From Pseudomonas sp. SL4(2022) (lineage in GTDB: Bacteria > Pseudomonadota > Gammaproteobacteria > Pseudomonadales > Pseudomonadaceae), in the NCBI RefSeq assembly GCF_026625725.1, contig NZ_CP113060.1, forward strand, positions 372,001-436,000: DNA of 64,000 nucleotides. Reading direction: 5' to 3'. Shown in pieces: positions 1-10,037 of this stretch (positions are counted from its first letter, which is position 1; each line of letters begins with the position of its first letter). The notes beneath the pieces are model-generated. The model saw nothing but the letters and a program-made list of their open reading frames with translations. It was not told where the DNA came from and ran no database searches. The position numbers were made by a program, and so were the translations under genes.

Positions 1-174
1 CGGGCGTGCTGCCCGTAAAGCGGCGCGTTTTATACCATAAAAGATAGGCGCAGGCTACACGCACACAGCGCAAACCCTACCGAAACCAGCACAACGGCGT
101 CACGTGCTGCTTATGGCAGGCGGCTGGTAGCTGTTAAGATAACGCCCTTTCTGTTCGCGCCCGAGAGCCGCACT
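1..174. promoter_or_regulatory. Region upstream of map; possible divergent promoter
   Basis: This stretch holds no gene. On the minus strand an extended -10-like TGGTATAAA lies at about 29-37, pointing out of the window; its -35 region is poor. In Pseudomonas and enterics map is usually divergent from rpsB, so this may be the rpsB promoter, but rpsB is not in view. A short palindrome (CGGGC/GCCCG, 1-15) sits where its leader would be. On the plus strand AAGATAAC near 137-144 could be a -10 for map. Confidence 0.25.
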
Positions 175-957
175 ATGACCGTCACCATCAAAACGCCCGA
201 CGAAATCGAGAAAATGCGCGTAGCCGGTCGCCTGGCTGCCGAAGTTCTGGAAATGATCGGCGAACACGTCAAGCCCGGAGTAACCACCGAAGAGCTTGAT
301 CGCATCTGCCATGACTATATCGTCAACGTGCAGCAGGCCATCCCCGCGCCGCTCAACTACAAAGGTTTTCCCAAGTCGATCTGTACCTCGGTCAACCACG
401 TGGTCTGCCACGGCATCCCGAACGACAAACCACTGAAAGAAGGTGATGTGATCAACATCGACATCACCGTGATCAAAGATGGCTACCACGGCGATACCAG
501 CAAGATGTTCATGGTTGGCAAGGTACCCGAGTGGGCCGAGCGCCTGGCCAAGATCACCCAAGAATGCATGTATAAGGGTATCGAACTGGTTAAGCCGGGC
601 ACGCGCCTGGGCGATATCGGCGAAGTGATCCAGAAGCATGCCGAGAAAAACGGTTTCTCCGTGGTCCGCGAATACTGCGGCCATGGCATCGGCGCGGTAT
701 TCCATGAAGAGCCGCAAGTGCTGCATTACGGCCGCGCCGGCACCGGCATGGAGCTCAAACAAGGCATGACCTTCACCATCGAGCCGATGATCAACCAGGG
801 TCGCCCGGAAACTCGTACCCTCGGGGACGGCTGGACCGCCATTACCAAGGACCGCAAGCTTTCCGCGCAATGGGAACACACCATCCTAGTGACCGCCGAC
901 GGCTACGAGATATTCACCCTGCGCAGTGATGACACCATCCCGCGCACATCGGCCTGA
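175..957 (+). CDS. map: Type I methionine aminopeptidase
   Basis: Removes the N-terminal methionine from nascent proteins in the cytosol; a dinuclear metal enzyme. The 260-residue length is normal for the bacterial type Ia family. All expected active-site residues are visible: H79, metal ligands D96, D107, H170, E203 and E234, in contexts such as CHGIPND, INIDITV, YCGHGIG, TIEPM and WEHT. The start is the ATG that gives the standard family N-terminus. glnD follows about 50 bases downstream, the usual Pseudomonas order. Confidence 0.97.
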   Translation: MTVTIKTPDEIEKMRVAGRLAAEVLEMIGEHVKPGVTTEELDRICHDYIVNVQQAIPAPLNYKGFPKSICTSVNHVVCHGIPNDKPLKEGDVINIDITVIKDGYHGDTSKMFMVGKVPEWAERLAKITQECMYKGIELVKPGTRLGDIGEVIQKHAEKNGFSVVREYCGHGIGAVFHEEPQVLHYGRAGTGMELKQGMTFTIEPMINQGRPETRTLGDGWTAITKDRKLSAQWEHTILVTADGYEIFTLRSDDTIPRTSA

Positions 958-1006
958 CCCTCACGGCACGCTCACCGCGCTTGTTCTAGATAGAAGGAAA
1001 GCAGTC

Positions 1007-3709
1007 ATGCCGCAGGTAGATCCCGAGCTGTTCGACCGCGGCCAGTTCCAGGCGGAGCTGGCTCTCAAGGCCAGCCCCATCGCCGCCTTTAAGAAGGCCA
1101 TCCGCCATGCCCGCGAAGTGCTCGACGGACGCTTCCGGACCGGTCGCGATGTACGCCGCCTGGTGGAAGATCGCGCCTGGTTTGTCGACCAGATCCTGCG
1201 CGAGGCATGGGATCGTCTGCCCTGGAGTGAAGACGCCGACATCGCCTTACTGGCAGTTGGCGGTTATGGTCGCGGCGAACTGCACCCCTACTCGGACATC
1301 GACCTGCTGATCCTGCTGGACAACGCCGACCACGAAACCTTCCGTGAACCGATCGAGCAGTTTCTCACCCTGCTCTGGGACATCGGACTGGAAGTCGGGC
1401 AAAGCGTGCGCAGCGTCGATGAGTGCGCCAGCGAAGCCCGCGCCGACCTGACGGTGATCACCAACCTGATGGAAAGCCGCACCATTGCTGGCCCCGAGCG
1501 TCTGCGCATGCGCATGCAGGCCGTCACCAGCACCGAACAGATGTGGCCGAGCAAGGACTTCTTTCTAGCCAAACACAGCGAGAAACGCGCCCGACACAGC
1601 AAATACAACGACACCGAATACAACCTGGAGCCCAACGTCAAAGGCTCCCCCGGCGGCCTGCGCGACATTCAGACCATCCTCTGGGTCGCGCGCCGGCATT
1701 TCGGCACGCTGAACCTGCACGCCATGGTCGGCCAGGGCTTCCTATTGGAAAGCGAATACGCCCTGCTCGCCTCCAGCCAGGAGTTTCTCTGGAAGGTGCG
1801 CTACGCCCTGCACATGCTCGCCGGCCGCGCCGAAGACCGCCTGCTGTTCGACCACCAGAGCAAGGTGGCGACCCTGCTGGGCTTCGAAGACAGCGACAGC
1901 AAGCGCGCCATTGAACGCTTTATGCAGAAGTACTACCGCGTAGTCATGGCAATCGCTGAACTCAGCGACCTGATAGTGCAGCACTTCGAAGAACAGATTC
2001 TGCATGCCGGTGAAGTCGGTCAGGCCACGCCGCTCAACAGCCGCTTCCTGCTGCGTGATGGCTATATCGAAGTTGCGCACCCCAACGTGTTCAAGCGCAC
2101 GCCGTTCGCCATCATGGAAATCTTCGTGCTGATGGCTCAGCACCCGGATATCAAAGGCGTGTGCGCCAACAGCATTCGTCTGCTGCGCGAACACCGCCAC
2201 CTGATCGACGATGATTTCCGCCGCGATATTCGCAACACCAGCCTGTTTGTCGAGCTGTTCAAAAGCCCCCAGGGCATCCATCGTAACCTGCGCCGAATGA
2301 ACCGATACGGCATCCTCGGCCTGTACCTGCCCGAGTTCGGCCATATTGTCGGGCAGATGCAGCATGACCTGTTCCACATCTATACCGTCGATGCGCACAC
2401 CCTCAACCTGATTAAACACCTGCGCAAATTCAAGTGGCCTGAGCTGGCGGAAAAATTCCCCTTGGCCAGCAAGCTGATCGACAAACTGCCTAAACCCGAA
2501 CTGATCTATATGGCCGGGCTTTACCACGACATCGGCAAAGGCCGTGGCGGTGACCATTCGGAGCTGGGCGCAGTGGACGCGGAAGCGTTCTGCGTACGCC
2601 ATCAGTTGCCCAACTGGGACTCCAAACTGATCGTCTGGCTGGTGCAGCACCATCTGGTGATGTCCACCACCGCGCAGCGCAAGGACCTCTCCGACCCGCA
2701 AGTCATCTTCGATTTCGCCCGCCTGGTAGGCGATCAGACGCGGTTGGATTACCTCTACGTGCTGACCGTGGCCGACATCAACGCCACCAACCCCAGCCTG
2801 TGGAATTCCTGGCGTGCCAGCCTGCTGCGCCAGCTCTACACCGAAACCAAGCGCGCGCTGCGCCGTGGCCTGGAAAACCCGCTGGATCGCGAAGAGCAGA
2901 TCCGCCTGACGCAGAGCGCGGCCCTGGACATTCTGGTACGTGGCGGCACCGATGCCGACGATGCCGAACAGCTTTGGGCGCAACTGGGCGATGACTATTT
3001 CCTGCGCCATACCGCAGCCGATGTGGTCTGGCACAGTGAGGCCATCCTGCAACACCCAGCCGATGGCGACCCACTGGTGCTGATTAAGGAAACCACCCAG
3101 CGCGAGTTCGAAGGCGGCACACAGATCTTCATCTATGCCCCCGACCAGCATGACTTCTTCGCCGTGACCGTGGCCGCCATGGCTCAGCTCAACCTGAACA
3201 TCCACGACGCACGGATTCTCACCTCCACCAGCCAGTTCACCCTCGACACCTACATTGTGCTCGAAGGCGAAGGCGGCTCAATCGGCGACAACCCGGCGCG
3301 CATCAAGGAAATTCGCCAGGGGTTGATTGATGCCCTGAAGAACCCAGACGAGTACCCGAGCATCATCCAACGCCGCGTGCCGCGTCAGCTCAAGCACTTT
3401 GCCTTCGCCCCGCAGGTGACTATCCATAACGATGCGCACCGCCCGGTGACCATCCTTGAGGTCACCGCACCGGATCGCCCCGGCCTACTGGCCCGCATCG
3501 GACGGATTTTCCTCGACTTCGACCTGTCGCTGCAGAATGCCAAGATCGCCACATTAGGCGAGCGCGTGGAAGACGTGTTCTTCGTCACCGACGCGCACAA
3601 CCAGCCACTGGCCGACCCGGAACTGTGCATGCGGCTGCAGGAAACCATGGTGGCGCAACTGTCTGACACCACCAGCCTGCAGGTCGAACCGACTCGCATC
3701 AGCATCTAA
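1007..3709 (+). CDS. glnD: Bifunctional uridylyltransferase/uridylyl-removing enzyme GlnD
   Basis: Senses glutamine and adds or removes UMP on PII proteins (GlnB/GlnK), controlling glutamine synthetase and NtrC. The frame is open from 926, but the ATG at 1007 has a good AAGGAA site 6 bases upstream and gives 900 residues, the normal Pseudomonas length. Visible domains: nucleotidyltransferase motif [16 protein letters not shown] (about residues 85-100); HD phosphohydrolase motif YHDIGKG (about 505); two C-terminal ACT domains starting near 705 and 810, the second with [12 protein letters not shown]. No truncation is seen. Confidence 0.97.
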   Translation: MPQVDPELFDRGQFQAELALKASPIAAFKKAIRHAREVLDGRFRTGRDVRRLVEDRAWFVDQILREAWDRLPWSEDADIALLAVGGYGRGELHPYSDIDLLILLDNADHETFREPIEQFLTLLWDIGLEVGQSVRSVDECASEARADLTVITNLMESRTIAGPERLRMRMQAVTSTEQMWPSKDFFLAKHSEKRARHSKYNDTEYNLEPNVKGSPGGLRDIQTILWVARRHFGTLNLHAMVGQGFLLESEYALLASSQEFLWKVRYALHMLAGRAEDRLLFDHQSKVATLLGFEDSDSKRAIERFMQKYYRVVMAIAELSDLIVQHFEEQILHAGEVGQATPLNSRFLLRDGYIEVAHPNVFKRTPFAIMEIFVLMAQHPDIKGVCANSIRLLREHRHLIDDDFRRDIRNTSLFVELFKSPQGIHRNLRRMNRYGILGLYLPEFGHIVGQMQHDLFHIYTVDAHTLNLIKHLRKFKWPELAEKFPLASKLIDKLPKPELIYMAGLYHDIGKGRGGDHSELGAVDAEAFCVRHQLPNWDSKLIVWLVQHHLVMSTTAQRKDLSDPQVIFDFARLVGDQTRLDYLYVLTVADINATNPSLWNSWRASLLRQLYTETKRALRRGLENPLDREEQIRLTQSAALDILVRGGTDADDAEQLWAQLGDDYFLRHTAADVVWHSEAILQHPADGDPLVLIKETTQREFEGGTQIFIYAPDQHDFFAVTVAAMAQLNLNIHDARILTSTSQFTLDTYIVLEGEGGSIGDNPARIKEIRQGLIDALKNPDEYPSIIQRRVPRQLKHFAFAPQVTIHNDAHRPVTILEVTAPDRPGLLARIGRIFLDFDLSLQNAKIATLGERVEDVFFVTDAHNQPLADPELCMRLQETMVAQLSDTTSLQVEPTRISI

Positions 3710-3780
3710 CCCTTCGCCCTTACGCTTTGAGCTGCCCGGCCGCGATGCCGCCAGGCGCCTGGAGACCTCAGGAAGACACC

Positions 3781-4977
3781 ATGAATGACGCGTTAAACCA
3801 GCTGCAGCCCTACCCGTTCGAAAAGCTTCGCGCCCTGCTCGGCAGCGTACAGGTGGCCGCCGGTAAAAGCCCGATCGCCCTGTCGATTGGTGAGCCAAAA
3901 CACCGCTCCCCGGATTTTGTTGCCGAAGCACTGAGCGCCAACCTCGACCAGCTGGCGGTCTACCCGACCACCCTGGGTATCCCGGCGCTGCGCGAAGCCA
4001 TCGCCAACTGGTGTGGTCGCCGCTTCGGCCTGCCGGCCGGCGTGCTCGACCCGGCGCGCCATGTGCTGCCGGTCAACGGCACCCGCGAGGCACTGTTCGC
4101 CTTTACCCAGGCCGTAGTCAAACGTGATGCGGGCGGATTGGTGGTCAGCCCCAACCCGTTCTATCAGATCTACGAAGGCGCGGCCTTTCTCGCGGGCGCA
4201 CAGCCGCACTACCTGCCGTGCTTGGAAGAACATGGCTTCAACCCGGATTTCGATGCGGTCAGCGACGATGTCTGGCAACGCTGCCAAATCCTCTTTCTCT
4301 GCTCGCCCGGCAACCCGACCGGCGCACTGATTCCGCTGGCAACGCTGAAAAAGCTGATCGCCCTGGCCGATCAATTCGACTTCGTGATCGCCGCCGACGA
4401 GTGCTACAGCGAACTGTATTTCGATGAAGCCAATCCACCAGCCGGCCTGCTGACCGCCTGCGGCGAACTGGGCCGCCACGACTTCAAACGCTGCGTGGTA
4501 TTCCACAGCCTGTCCAAGCGCTCCAACCTGCCGGGGCTGCGTTCGGGCTTCGTCGCCGGCGACGCCGACATTCTGAAATCTTTTCTGCTGTACCGTACCT
4601 ACCACGGCTGCGCCATGCCGGTACAAACCCAGCTGGCCAGTGTGGCCGCTTGGAACGATGAAGCCCATGTCAAAGCCAACCGCGACCTGTACCGCGAGAA
4701 GTTCGACGCGGTGCTGGCGATTCTGCAAGGCGTGCTGGATGTACAGCGCCCGGACGGTGGTTTTTACCTGTGGGCGAAAACCCCGATAGACGATGAAACA
4801 TTTACCCGCGAGCTGTTTGCCCGTGAGCATGTCACCGTAGTGCCCGGCTCGTACCTGTCGCGCGCGGTAGACGGCCACAACCCGGGGGCTGGCCGTGTGC
4901 GCATGGCGCTGGTCGCACCTCTGGCCGAGTGCGTGGCGGCCGCTGAACGTATCCGTGATTTTGTAAAGAGCCGCTGA
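3781..4977 (+). CDS. dapC: N-succinyldiaminopimelate aminotransferase DapC
   Basis: PLP enzyme that makes N-succinyl-LL-2,6-diaminopimelate in the succinylase branch of lysine and meso-DAP synthesis. The ATG at 3781, with GGAAG upstream, gives 398 residues. The class I/II aminotransferase fold is clear: CSPGNPTG motif, AADECYSELYF, and the PLP lysine K246 in HSLSKRSNLPGLRSGF. It shares one base with the next ORF (TGATG) and lies two genes before dapD, so the cluster links consecutive DAP steps. The name rests on family resemblance and neighbours. Confidence 0.93.
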   Translation: MNDALNQLQPYPFEKLRALLGSVQVAAGKSPIALSIGEPKHRSPDFVAEALSANLDQLAVYPTTLGIPALREAIANWCGRRFGLPAGVLDPARHVLPVNGTREALFAFTQAVVKRDAGGLVVSPNPFYQIYEGAAFLAGAQPHYLPCLEEHGFNPDFDAVSDDVWQRCQILFLCSPGNPTGALIPLATLKKLIALADQFDFVIAADECYSELYFDEANPPAGLLTACGELGRHDFKRCVVFHSLSKRSNLPGLRSGFVAGDADILKSFLLYRTYHGCAMPVQTQLASVAAWNDEAHVKANRDLYREKFDAVLAILQGVLDVQRPDGGFYLWAKTPIDDETFTRELFAREHVTVVPGSYLSRAVDGHNPGAGRVRMALVAPLAECVAAAERIRDFVKSR

Positions 4978-5324
4978 TGAGCAAGACCCTGTTTGGCATC
5001 AAAGCCTGCGACACCATGAAAAAAGCCCGCACCTGGCTCGACGAGCACGGGGTAAGCTACGCCTTTCATGATTACAAAGCCTGCGGCATCGACCGTGGCA
5101 ACCTGGAAAAGTGGTGCAATGAGCATGGTTGGGAAACCGTCCTGAACCGCGCTGGCACCACCTTCCGCAAGCTGGACGAGGCGCAGAAAAGCAACCTCGA
5201 CCAGCACAAGGCGATCGAACTGATGCTCGCCCAACCGTCGATGATCAAACGCCCGGTGCTGGATCTCGGCAACAAGACCCTGGTTGGCTTCAAAGCCGAC
5301 CGTTATGCCGCCGAACTGGCTTGA
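4977..5324 (+). CDS. ArsC/Spx-family thioredoxin-fold protein (YffB-like)
   Basis: Small 115-residue protein of the arsenate-reductase-like ArsC family. An N-terminal TLFGIKACDTMKKAR stretch carries a single redox-type cysteine (C11), and RPVLDLGNKTLVGF near the C-terminus matches the family's conserved end. Pseudomonas homologues sit between dapC and dapD, as here. Real arsenate reduction is unproven for this subgroup; a glutathione-linked reductase role is a guess. It starts inside the dapC stop codon, so translation is probably coupled. Confidence 0.85.
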   Translation: MSKTLFGIKACDTMKKARTWLDEHGVSYAFHDYKACGIDRGNLEKWCNEHGWETVLNRAGTTFRKLDEAQKSNLDQHKAIELMLAQPSMIKRPVLDLGNKTLVGFKADRYAAELA

Positions 5325-5363
5325 ACCAGCCGGCCCACACGAATTTGCGGTAAGGAAAACAGC

Positions 5364-6398
5364 ATGAGCACAGCATTATTCAGCCTGGCCTTTGGCGTTG
5401 GCACTCAAAACCGTCAGGGCACCTGGCTGGAAGTCTTTTACGCACAGCCACTGCTCAACCCGGCCAGCGAGCTGGTCGCCAAAGTGGTGGAAAAACTCGG
5501 CTACCAGGGCGGCAACCAGGCCATCGCCATCACCACCAATCAGGCCGGTGATCTGGCCGAAGTGCTCAAACACACCGACAGCGCTCAAGCCGCCCTGCTG
5601 ACCCGCCTGGCCGAAAGCCAAAAGCCGCTGGTGGTCACCCTGCTGGCCGAAGACGCCGCACTGACCAGCACCCCTGAGGCGTACCTGAAACTGCACCTGC
5701 TGTCGCACCGTTTGGTGAAGCCGCATGGCCTCAACCTCACCGGTATTTTCCCGCTGCTGCCGAACGTGGCCTGGACCAGCCAGGGTGCAGTCGATTTGGC
5801 CGAGCTGGCTGAGCGCCAACTGGAAGCGCGCCTCAAAGGCGAACTGCTGGAAGTGTTCTCGGTCGACAAGTTCCCGAAAATGACCGACTACGTGGTGCCG
5901 AGCGGCGTGCGTATCGCTGACAGCGCGCGTATTCGTCTGGGTGCCTACGTGGGCGAAGGCACCACCGTGATGCACGAAGGGTTCGTTAACTTCAACGCCG
6001 GTACCGCCGGCCCCGGCATGATCGAAGGCCGTGTGTCGGCAGGCGTGTTTGTTGGTAAAGGTTCAGACCTGGGCGGCGGCTGTTCGACCATGGGCACCCT
6101 GTCCGGCGGCGGCAATATCGTCATTTCCGTGGGCGAAGGCTGCCTGATCGGCGCTAACGCTGGCATCGGCATTCCATTAGGCGACCGCAACACCGTGGAA
6201 TCCGGCCTGTACATCACCGCCGGTACCAAGGTCGCGCTGCTCGATGCCGACAATCAACTGGTCAAGGTGCTCAAGGCCCGCGACTTGGCGGGTCAGCCAG
6301 ACCTGCTGTTCCGTCGCAACTCGCAAACCGGCGCGGTGGAGTGCAAAACCCACAAGTCGGCCATTGAGTTGAACGAAGCCCTGCACGCGCACAACTAA
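5364..6398 (+). CDS. dapD: Tetrahydrodipicolinate N-succinyltransferase DapD
   Basis: Transfers succinyl from succinyl-CoA to tetrahydrodipicolinate, the committed step of the succinylase DAP route. The 344-residue form is the long Pseudomonas/actinobacterial-type DapD, not the roughly 274-residue enteric form. A left-handed beta-helix region (about residues 190-300) shows repeated hexapeptide-like segments, including VGKGSDLGGGCSTMGTL and EGCLIGANAGIGIPLGD. AAGGAAA lies 8 bases before the ATG. Third gene of the dapC cluster; it supplies the substrate used by DapC. Confidence 0.95.
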   Translation: MSTALFSLAFGVGTQNRQGTWLEVFYAQPLLNPASELVAKVVEKLGYQGGNQAIAITTNQAGDLAEVLKHTDSAQAALLTRLAESQKPLVVTLLAEDAALTSTPEAYLKLHLLSHRLVKPHGLNLTGIFPLLPNVAWTSQGAVDLAELAERQLEARLKGELLEVFSVDKFPKMTDYVVPSGVRIADSARIRLGAYVGEGTTVMHEGFVNFNAGTAGPGMIEGRVSAGVFVGKGSDLGGGCSTMGTLSGGGNIVISVGEGCLIGANAGIGIPLGDRNTVESGLYITAGTKVALLDADNQLVKVLKARDLAGQPDLLFRRNSQTGAVECKTHKSAIELNEALHAHN

Positions 6399-6408
6399 GA
6401 GGCCGCAG

Positions 6409-6475
6409 CAAGCTGCAAGCCACACGCTGCAAGCGATAGCCGCAGCCCAGACTTGCAGCTTGCCGCTTGAAGCTT
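6409..6475. repeat. GCTGCAAGC-type imperfect repeat just before csdA
   Basis: Two copies of GCTGCAAGC/GCTGCAAGCG on the top strand are followed by the inverted forms TTGCAGCTTG and CCGCTTGAAGCTT, ending at the csdA ATG. The pattern resembles short palindromic GCTTGCAGCTTGAAGC repeats common between Pseudomonas genes. It fills nearly all of the dapD-csdA gap. Confidence 0.5.
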
Positions 6476-7681
6476 ATGGCTCTTGATTCCCCATGGCGCG
6501 CTGACTTCCCCGGTATTCTGGCCCTTGCGGCCGAAGGCCAGACCTATCTGGACAGCGCCGCCACCGCGCAAAAGCCCCAGACCATGCTCGATGCCCTGCT
6601 CGGCTATTACGCCGGCGGCGCCGCGAACGTGCACCGCGCCCAGCATGTGCCGGGCGAACGTGCCACCCGTGCCTTTGAAGCCACGCGGGAGAAAGTCGCG
6701 CGCTGGCTCAACGCCGCCGACGCACAGCAGATCCTCTTCACCCGCAGCGCCACCGAAGCGTTCAATCTTCTGGCCTATGGCCTGGAGCATCGTTTCATTG
6801 CGGGTGACGAAATCGTCATCAGCGCGCTGGAACACCACGCCAACCTGCTGCCGTGGCAACAACTGGCGCAGCGTCGTCAGCTAAAACTGGTGGTGCTGCC
6901 GCTGGACCCGCATGGCTTGATTGATCTAGCCCAAGCCGCGCAACTGATCGGGCCGCGCACCCGCCTGCTGGCGATCAGTCAACTGTCCAACGTGCTGGGT
7001 AGCTGGCAACCGCTAAGGCCGCTCATGACCTTGGCGCAGGCGCAAGGTGCGCTGACCGTGGTCGATGGCAGCCAAGGCGTGGTGCATGGCCGTCAGGATG
7101 TTCAGGCACTCGGCTGCGATTTCTATGTCTGCTCCAGCCACAAGCTTTACGGCCCGGACGGTGTCGGCCTGCTCTATGGCCGCCCGCAAGCGCTGGAACA
7201 GCTGTCGCACTGGCAGTTTGGTGGCGAAATGCTGCAGGACACCGACTACCACAACGCCCGTTTCCGCCCTGCGCCATTAGGCTTTGAGGCTGGTACGCCA
7301 CCGATTGCGTCGGTGATCGCCCTGGGTGCCAGCCTGGATTACCTGAGCAGCCTCGACGCTAGCGCCGTCAGCGCCCACGAAGCGGCGCTGCATGGCGAGC
7401 TGATCACGGGGCTGCAGCAGCGCCAAGGCCTGCGCCTGCTCGGCACGCCGACTGTCGCCCTGGCCAGCTTTGTGGTCGAGGGCGTACACCCGGCCGACCT
7501 TGCCCACCTGCTGACCGAACAGGGCATCGCCGTGCGCGCCGGCCATCACTGCGCCATGCCGCTGCTGCAGGGCCTCGGCTTGAGCGGGGCGATTCGTGTA
7601 TCGCTGGGTTTGTATAACGATGCGGGCGACTTGCAGCGCTTTTTCAGTGCACTGGATCAGACCCTGGAACTGTTGCAATGA
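6476..7681 (+). CDS. csdA: Cysteine desulfurase CsdA/SufS type
   Basis: PLP enzyme that takes sulfur from cysteine as an enzyme persulfide and passes it to a SufE/CsdE partner. PLP lysine K223 is in SSHKLYGPDG and the persulfide cysteine C359 in AGHHCAMPL, at the positions expected for group II desulfurases. The frame also has a TTG at 6467; the ATG at 6476 (401 residues) fits the family start (SPWRADFP). No good ribosome-binding site is present because a repeat abuts the start. The stop overlaps sufE by ATGA. Confidence 0.94.
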   Translation: MALDSPWRADFPGILALAAEGQTYLDSAATAQKPQTMLDALLGYYAGGAANVHRAQHVPGERATRAFEATREKVARWLNAADAQQILFTRSATEAFNLLAYGLEHRFIAGDEIVISALEHHANLLPWQQLAQRRQLKLVVLPLDPHGLIDLAQAAQLIGPRTRLLAISQLSNVLGSWQPLRPLMTLAQAQGALTVVDGSQGVVHGRQDVQALGCDFYVCSSHKLYGPDGVGLLYGRPQALEQLSHWQFGGEMLQDTDYHNARFRPAPLGFEAGTPPIASVIALGASLDYLSSLDASAVSAHEAALHGELITGLQQRQGLRLLGTPTVALASFVVEGVHPADLAHLLTEQGIAVRAGHHCAMPLLQGLGLSGAIRVSLGLYNDAGDLQRFFSALDQTLELLQ

Positions 7682-8097
7682 CCTTACCGGAGAACGCTCA
7701 AGCCGCCCTACACGCCTTCACCAATTGTCCAGGCTGGGAACAGCGTGCGCGCCTGCTGATGCAATGGGGCGAACGATTGCTGCCCCTGACCGAAGCAGAA
7801 CGCTGCGAAGCCAATCGGGTCAGCGGCTGTGAAAGCCAGGTGTGGTTGCTGGTCGACACGCAGGGGGCCCATTGGCAATTTCGCGCCAGCAGCGATGCAC
7901 GCCTGTTGCGTGGCCTGCTCGCGCTGCTATTGGCCAGAGTCAACGGTCTGCCGCCAAGCGAACTGAGGCAACTGGATCCAGCCGACTGGTTTACTCAGCT
8001 CGGCCTGGCCCGCCACCTTTCCCCCTCACGCAGTAACGGCCTACAAGCCGTACTCGCACGCATGCAACAGCTCATTGCACTGAAGACTCTAGGGTGA
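7678..8097 (+). CDS. sufE: SufE/CsdE sulfur acceptor
   Basis: Accepts persulfide sulfur from the desulfurase encoded just upstream. The 139-residue protein has the family cysteine C51 in RVSGCESQVWL. It starts within the csdA stop codon (ATGA), indicating translational coupling. The closest role by context is CsdE, since tcdA (csdL) follows after one gene. Its 3' end overlaps by 26 bases the convergent binding-protein gene. Confidence 0.93.
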   Translation: MTLPENAQAALHAFTNCPGWEQRARLLMQWGERLLPLTEAERCEANRVSGCESQVWLLVDTQGAHWQFRASSDARLLRGLLALLLARVNGLPPSELRQLDPADWFTQLGLARHLSPSRSNGLQAVLARMQQLIALKTLG

Positions 8098-8893
8098 ACT
8101 GCCACTGATCAGCATTCCCTGCATTCAGTGCGCGTTGTAAGGATGCCAATTCACCATTGGCCACCAAGCGGCGCAGTCCTGCATTGAACACCTCAAGCAG
8201 ACGTTGTGCCCGTGCATCGTCCTTACGGAACAATACGTGCAGCGGCTCAGCATGCAAAATACGGGGATTGTGCTTGATCAAGGCCCGTTCCTCGGCCGAG
8301 AAAAGGCGCTGCAGCATGGCATAGCCGACGGCCCGATCCTGCGGATGAAAGTCCACTCGCCCCAGGCTGAGCAGCCGGAATCCCGTGTCTTCCTTGCCAC
8401 TCTGCTGCACCTGTAAGCGCCCGGCATCAAGCGCTGCATCAAACTTCGAGCCATAGGAGTAGCCCAGGGTGGTGGCTATGCGAAATTTTTCCAGGTCCTC
8501 AAAACGCTGCCAATTAAGTTGCTGGTCAGCTCGCTGGAACAGCACCACCTCGCCATGGGCAACAGCATCGCTGCACTGACTGAATCGCTGGCGATTCTTA
8601 TTGCAGATATAGGGCATCACCGCATCAAGATTGCCTTGCTCGAGCATCAGCAAATTACGATCCCAGGGGTAGTAGACCAATTCGACCTGATAACCGGCAG
8701 CTTCGAAAATACCGCGTATCAGGCGCGACAAGGCCCCGCCATCACTGCGCTGCTGATCGACGTAAGGCGCCCAATCACCCGTGCCAATACGTACCAGAGG
8801 ATCTGCAGTCACGCTTAACGCTGACAACAAGAGCGCACAGGCCAACAGACATCGCGGAAAAACCAGCAGGACAAGACGCGACAGGGACAACAC
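8072..8893 (-). CDS. Periplasmic solute-binding protein, family 3-like, orphan
   Basis: Exported protein of about 273 residues with a hydrophobic signal region (LLACALLLSALSVTA) and the bacterial extracellular solute-binding family 3 pattern: RIGTGDWAPYVDQQ, GALSRLIRGIFEAAGY, VYYPWDRNLLMLEQGNLDAVMPY. The frame opens with TTG at 8905, but the GTG at 8893 has GAGG six bases upstream and is preferred. No permease or ATPase gene is near, so it may be a sensor or accessory binding protein, not part of an ABC importer. It separates sufE from tcdA. Ligand unknown. Confidence 0.75.
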   Translation of the reverse strand: MLSLSRLVLLVFPRCLLACALLLSALSVTADPLVRIGTGDWAPYVDQQRSDGGALSRLIRGIFEAAGYQVELVYYPWDRNLLMLEQGNLDAVMPYICNKNRQRFSQCSDAVAHGEVVLFQRADQQLNWQRFEDLEKFRIATTLGYSYGSKFDAALDAGRLQVQQSGKEDTGFRLLSLGRVDFHPQDRAVGYAMLQRLFSAEERALIKHNPRILHAEPLHVLFRKDDARAQRLLEVFNAGLRRLVANGELASLQRALNAGNADQWQFTLESSVQ

Positions 8894-8963
8894 AACACAC
8901 CTCAATAGAGCATTACCAGCTTATCCCTGCTGTATATAGACCGGAATCGGTCAGCGTTGATAC

Positions 8964-9785
8964 CTAACCCCGAGCATCGACCACCGAGCTGCGCTCAGAG
9001 GGTCGCCGTGTACCGGCGACCAGCTTATCAACGATGCGTGCCGCTGCCACCATACCGAAGGTTGCTGTGACCATCATTACAGCGCCAAAACCACCGGCAC
9101 AATCCAAGCGCACGCCATCACCAACAAATGCCTTGTACTGACAGACCGTGCCATCCGGCTTGGGATAGCGCAGCTGTTCGCTGGAAAACACGCACGGTAC
9201 GCTGTAATTGCGCCCCGGCGTACGGGAAAACCCGTAATCGCGACGCAAGGTCGAGCGCACCTTGGAAGCCAGCGGGTCATTCCAGGTTTTGTTCAGGTCG
9301 CCGACCTGAATTTGTGTCGGGTCAATCTGACCGCCGGCACCACCGGTGGTGATGACCTGGATCTTGCGCCGCTTGCACCAGGAAATCAGTGCGGCCTTGG
9401 CGTTGACGCTGTCAATGCAGTCGATCACCGCATCAAGTTGCTCGGTGATGTACTCGGCCATGGTTTCACGGGTGACAAAATCCGCCACTGCGTGCACCAC
9501 GCAGGCCGGATTGATCGACCGGATACGCGCAGCCATCACATCAACCTTGGGCTGGCCAACCGTGCTGTCCAGCGCGTGTGCCTGACGATTGCTATTACTG
9601 ATGCACACATCATCGAGATCAAACAGAGAAATCTCGCCCACCCCGGAGCGAGCCAGAGCCTCGGCCGCCCAGGAACCCACACCGCCAATGCCTACTACTG
9701 CCACATGCGCAGCCGCCAGGCGCTCGGCACCCTCGTGGCCATACAAGCGGGCTATTCCGGCAAAGCGTTGTTCATCCACAGGCAT
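8964..9785 (-). CDS. tcdA: tRNA threonylcarbamoyladenosine dehydratase TcdA (CsdL)
   Basis: ThiF/MoeB-like E1 enzyme that uses ATP to cyclise t6A37 of ANN-decoding tRNAs to ct6A. Signs: N-terminal Rossmann motif GIGGVGSWAAEALARSGVG, the adenylation stretch SLFDLDDVCISNSNRQ, VIDCIDSVNAKA and the C-terminal CAGGFGAVMMVTATFGM. The 273-residue length is normal. In enterics tcdA is next to csdA-csdE, which stimulate ct6A formation; here the same three genes lie within 3.3 kb but on opposite strands with one gene between. Confidence 0.93.
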   Translation of the reverse strand: MPVDEQRFAGIARLYGHEGAERLAAAHVAVVGIGGVGSWAAEALARSGVGEISLFDLDDVCISNSNRQAHALDSTVGQPKVDVMAARIRSINPACVVHAVADFVTRETMAEYITEQLDAVIDCIDSVNAKAALISWCKRRKIQVITTGGAGGQIDPTQIQVGDLNKTWNDPLASKVRSTLRRDYGFSRTPGRNYSVPCVFSSEQLRYPKPDGTVCQYKAFVGDGVRLDCAGGFGAVMMVTATFGMVAAARIVDKLVAGTRRPSERSSVVDARG

Positions 9786-10037
9786 TCGTATCTCTCAACA
9801 GCACAGGCGGCGCGCATTATAGGGAGCCGGCAGGCGGCACCCAAGCACTCTGTCGCATGAGCTTGCAGCAACCGATGAACAGCAGTGGCCAAACAGCCCG
9901 ACAATGAACCTCTTCACAGCGTCGCAATCCCATCATTATGCCCGCCGGCCGGGCTATACAGCCCTGTGACGGCGGCGTAGCATGCGCCACCCGACGCCTG
10001 TCGCTTTTCTACTGCCTCTTCGCTGGACCCGCTCACT

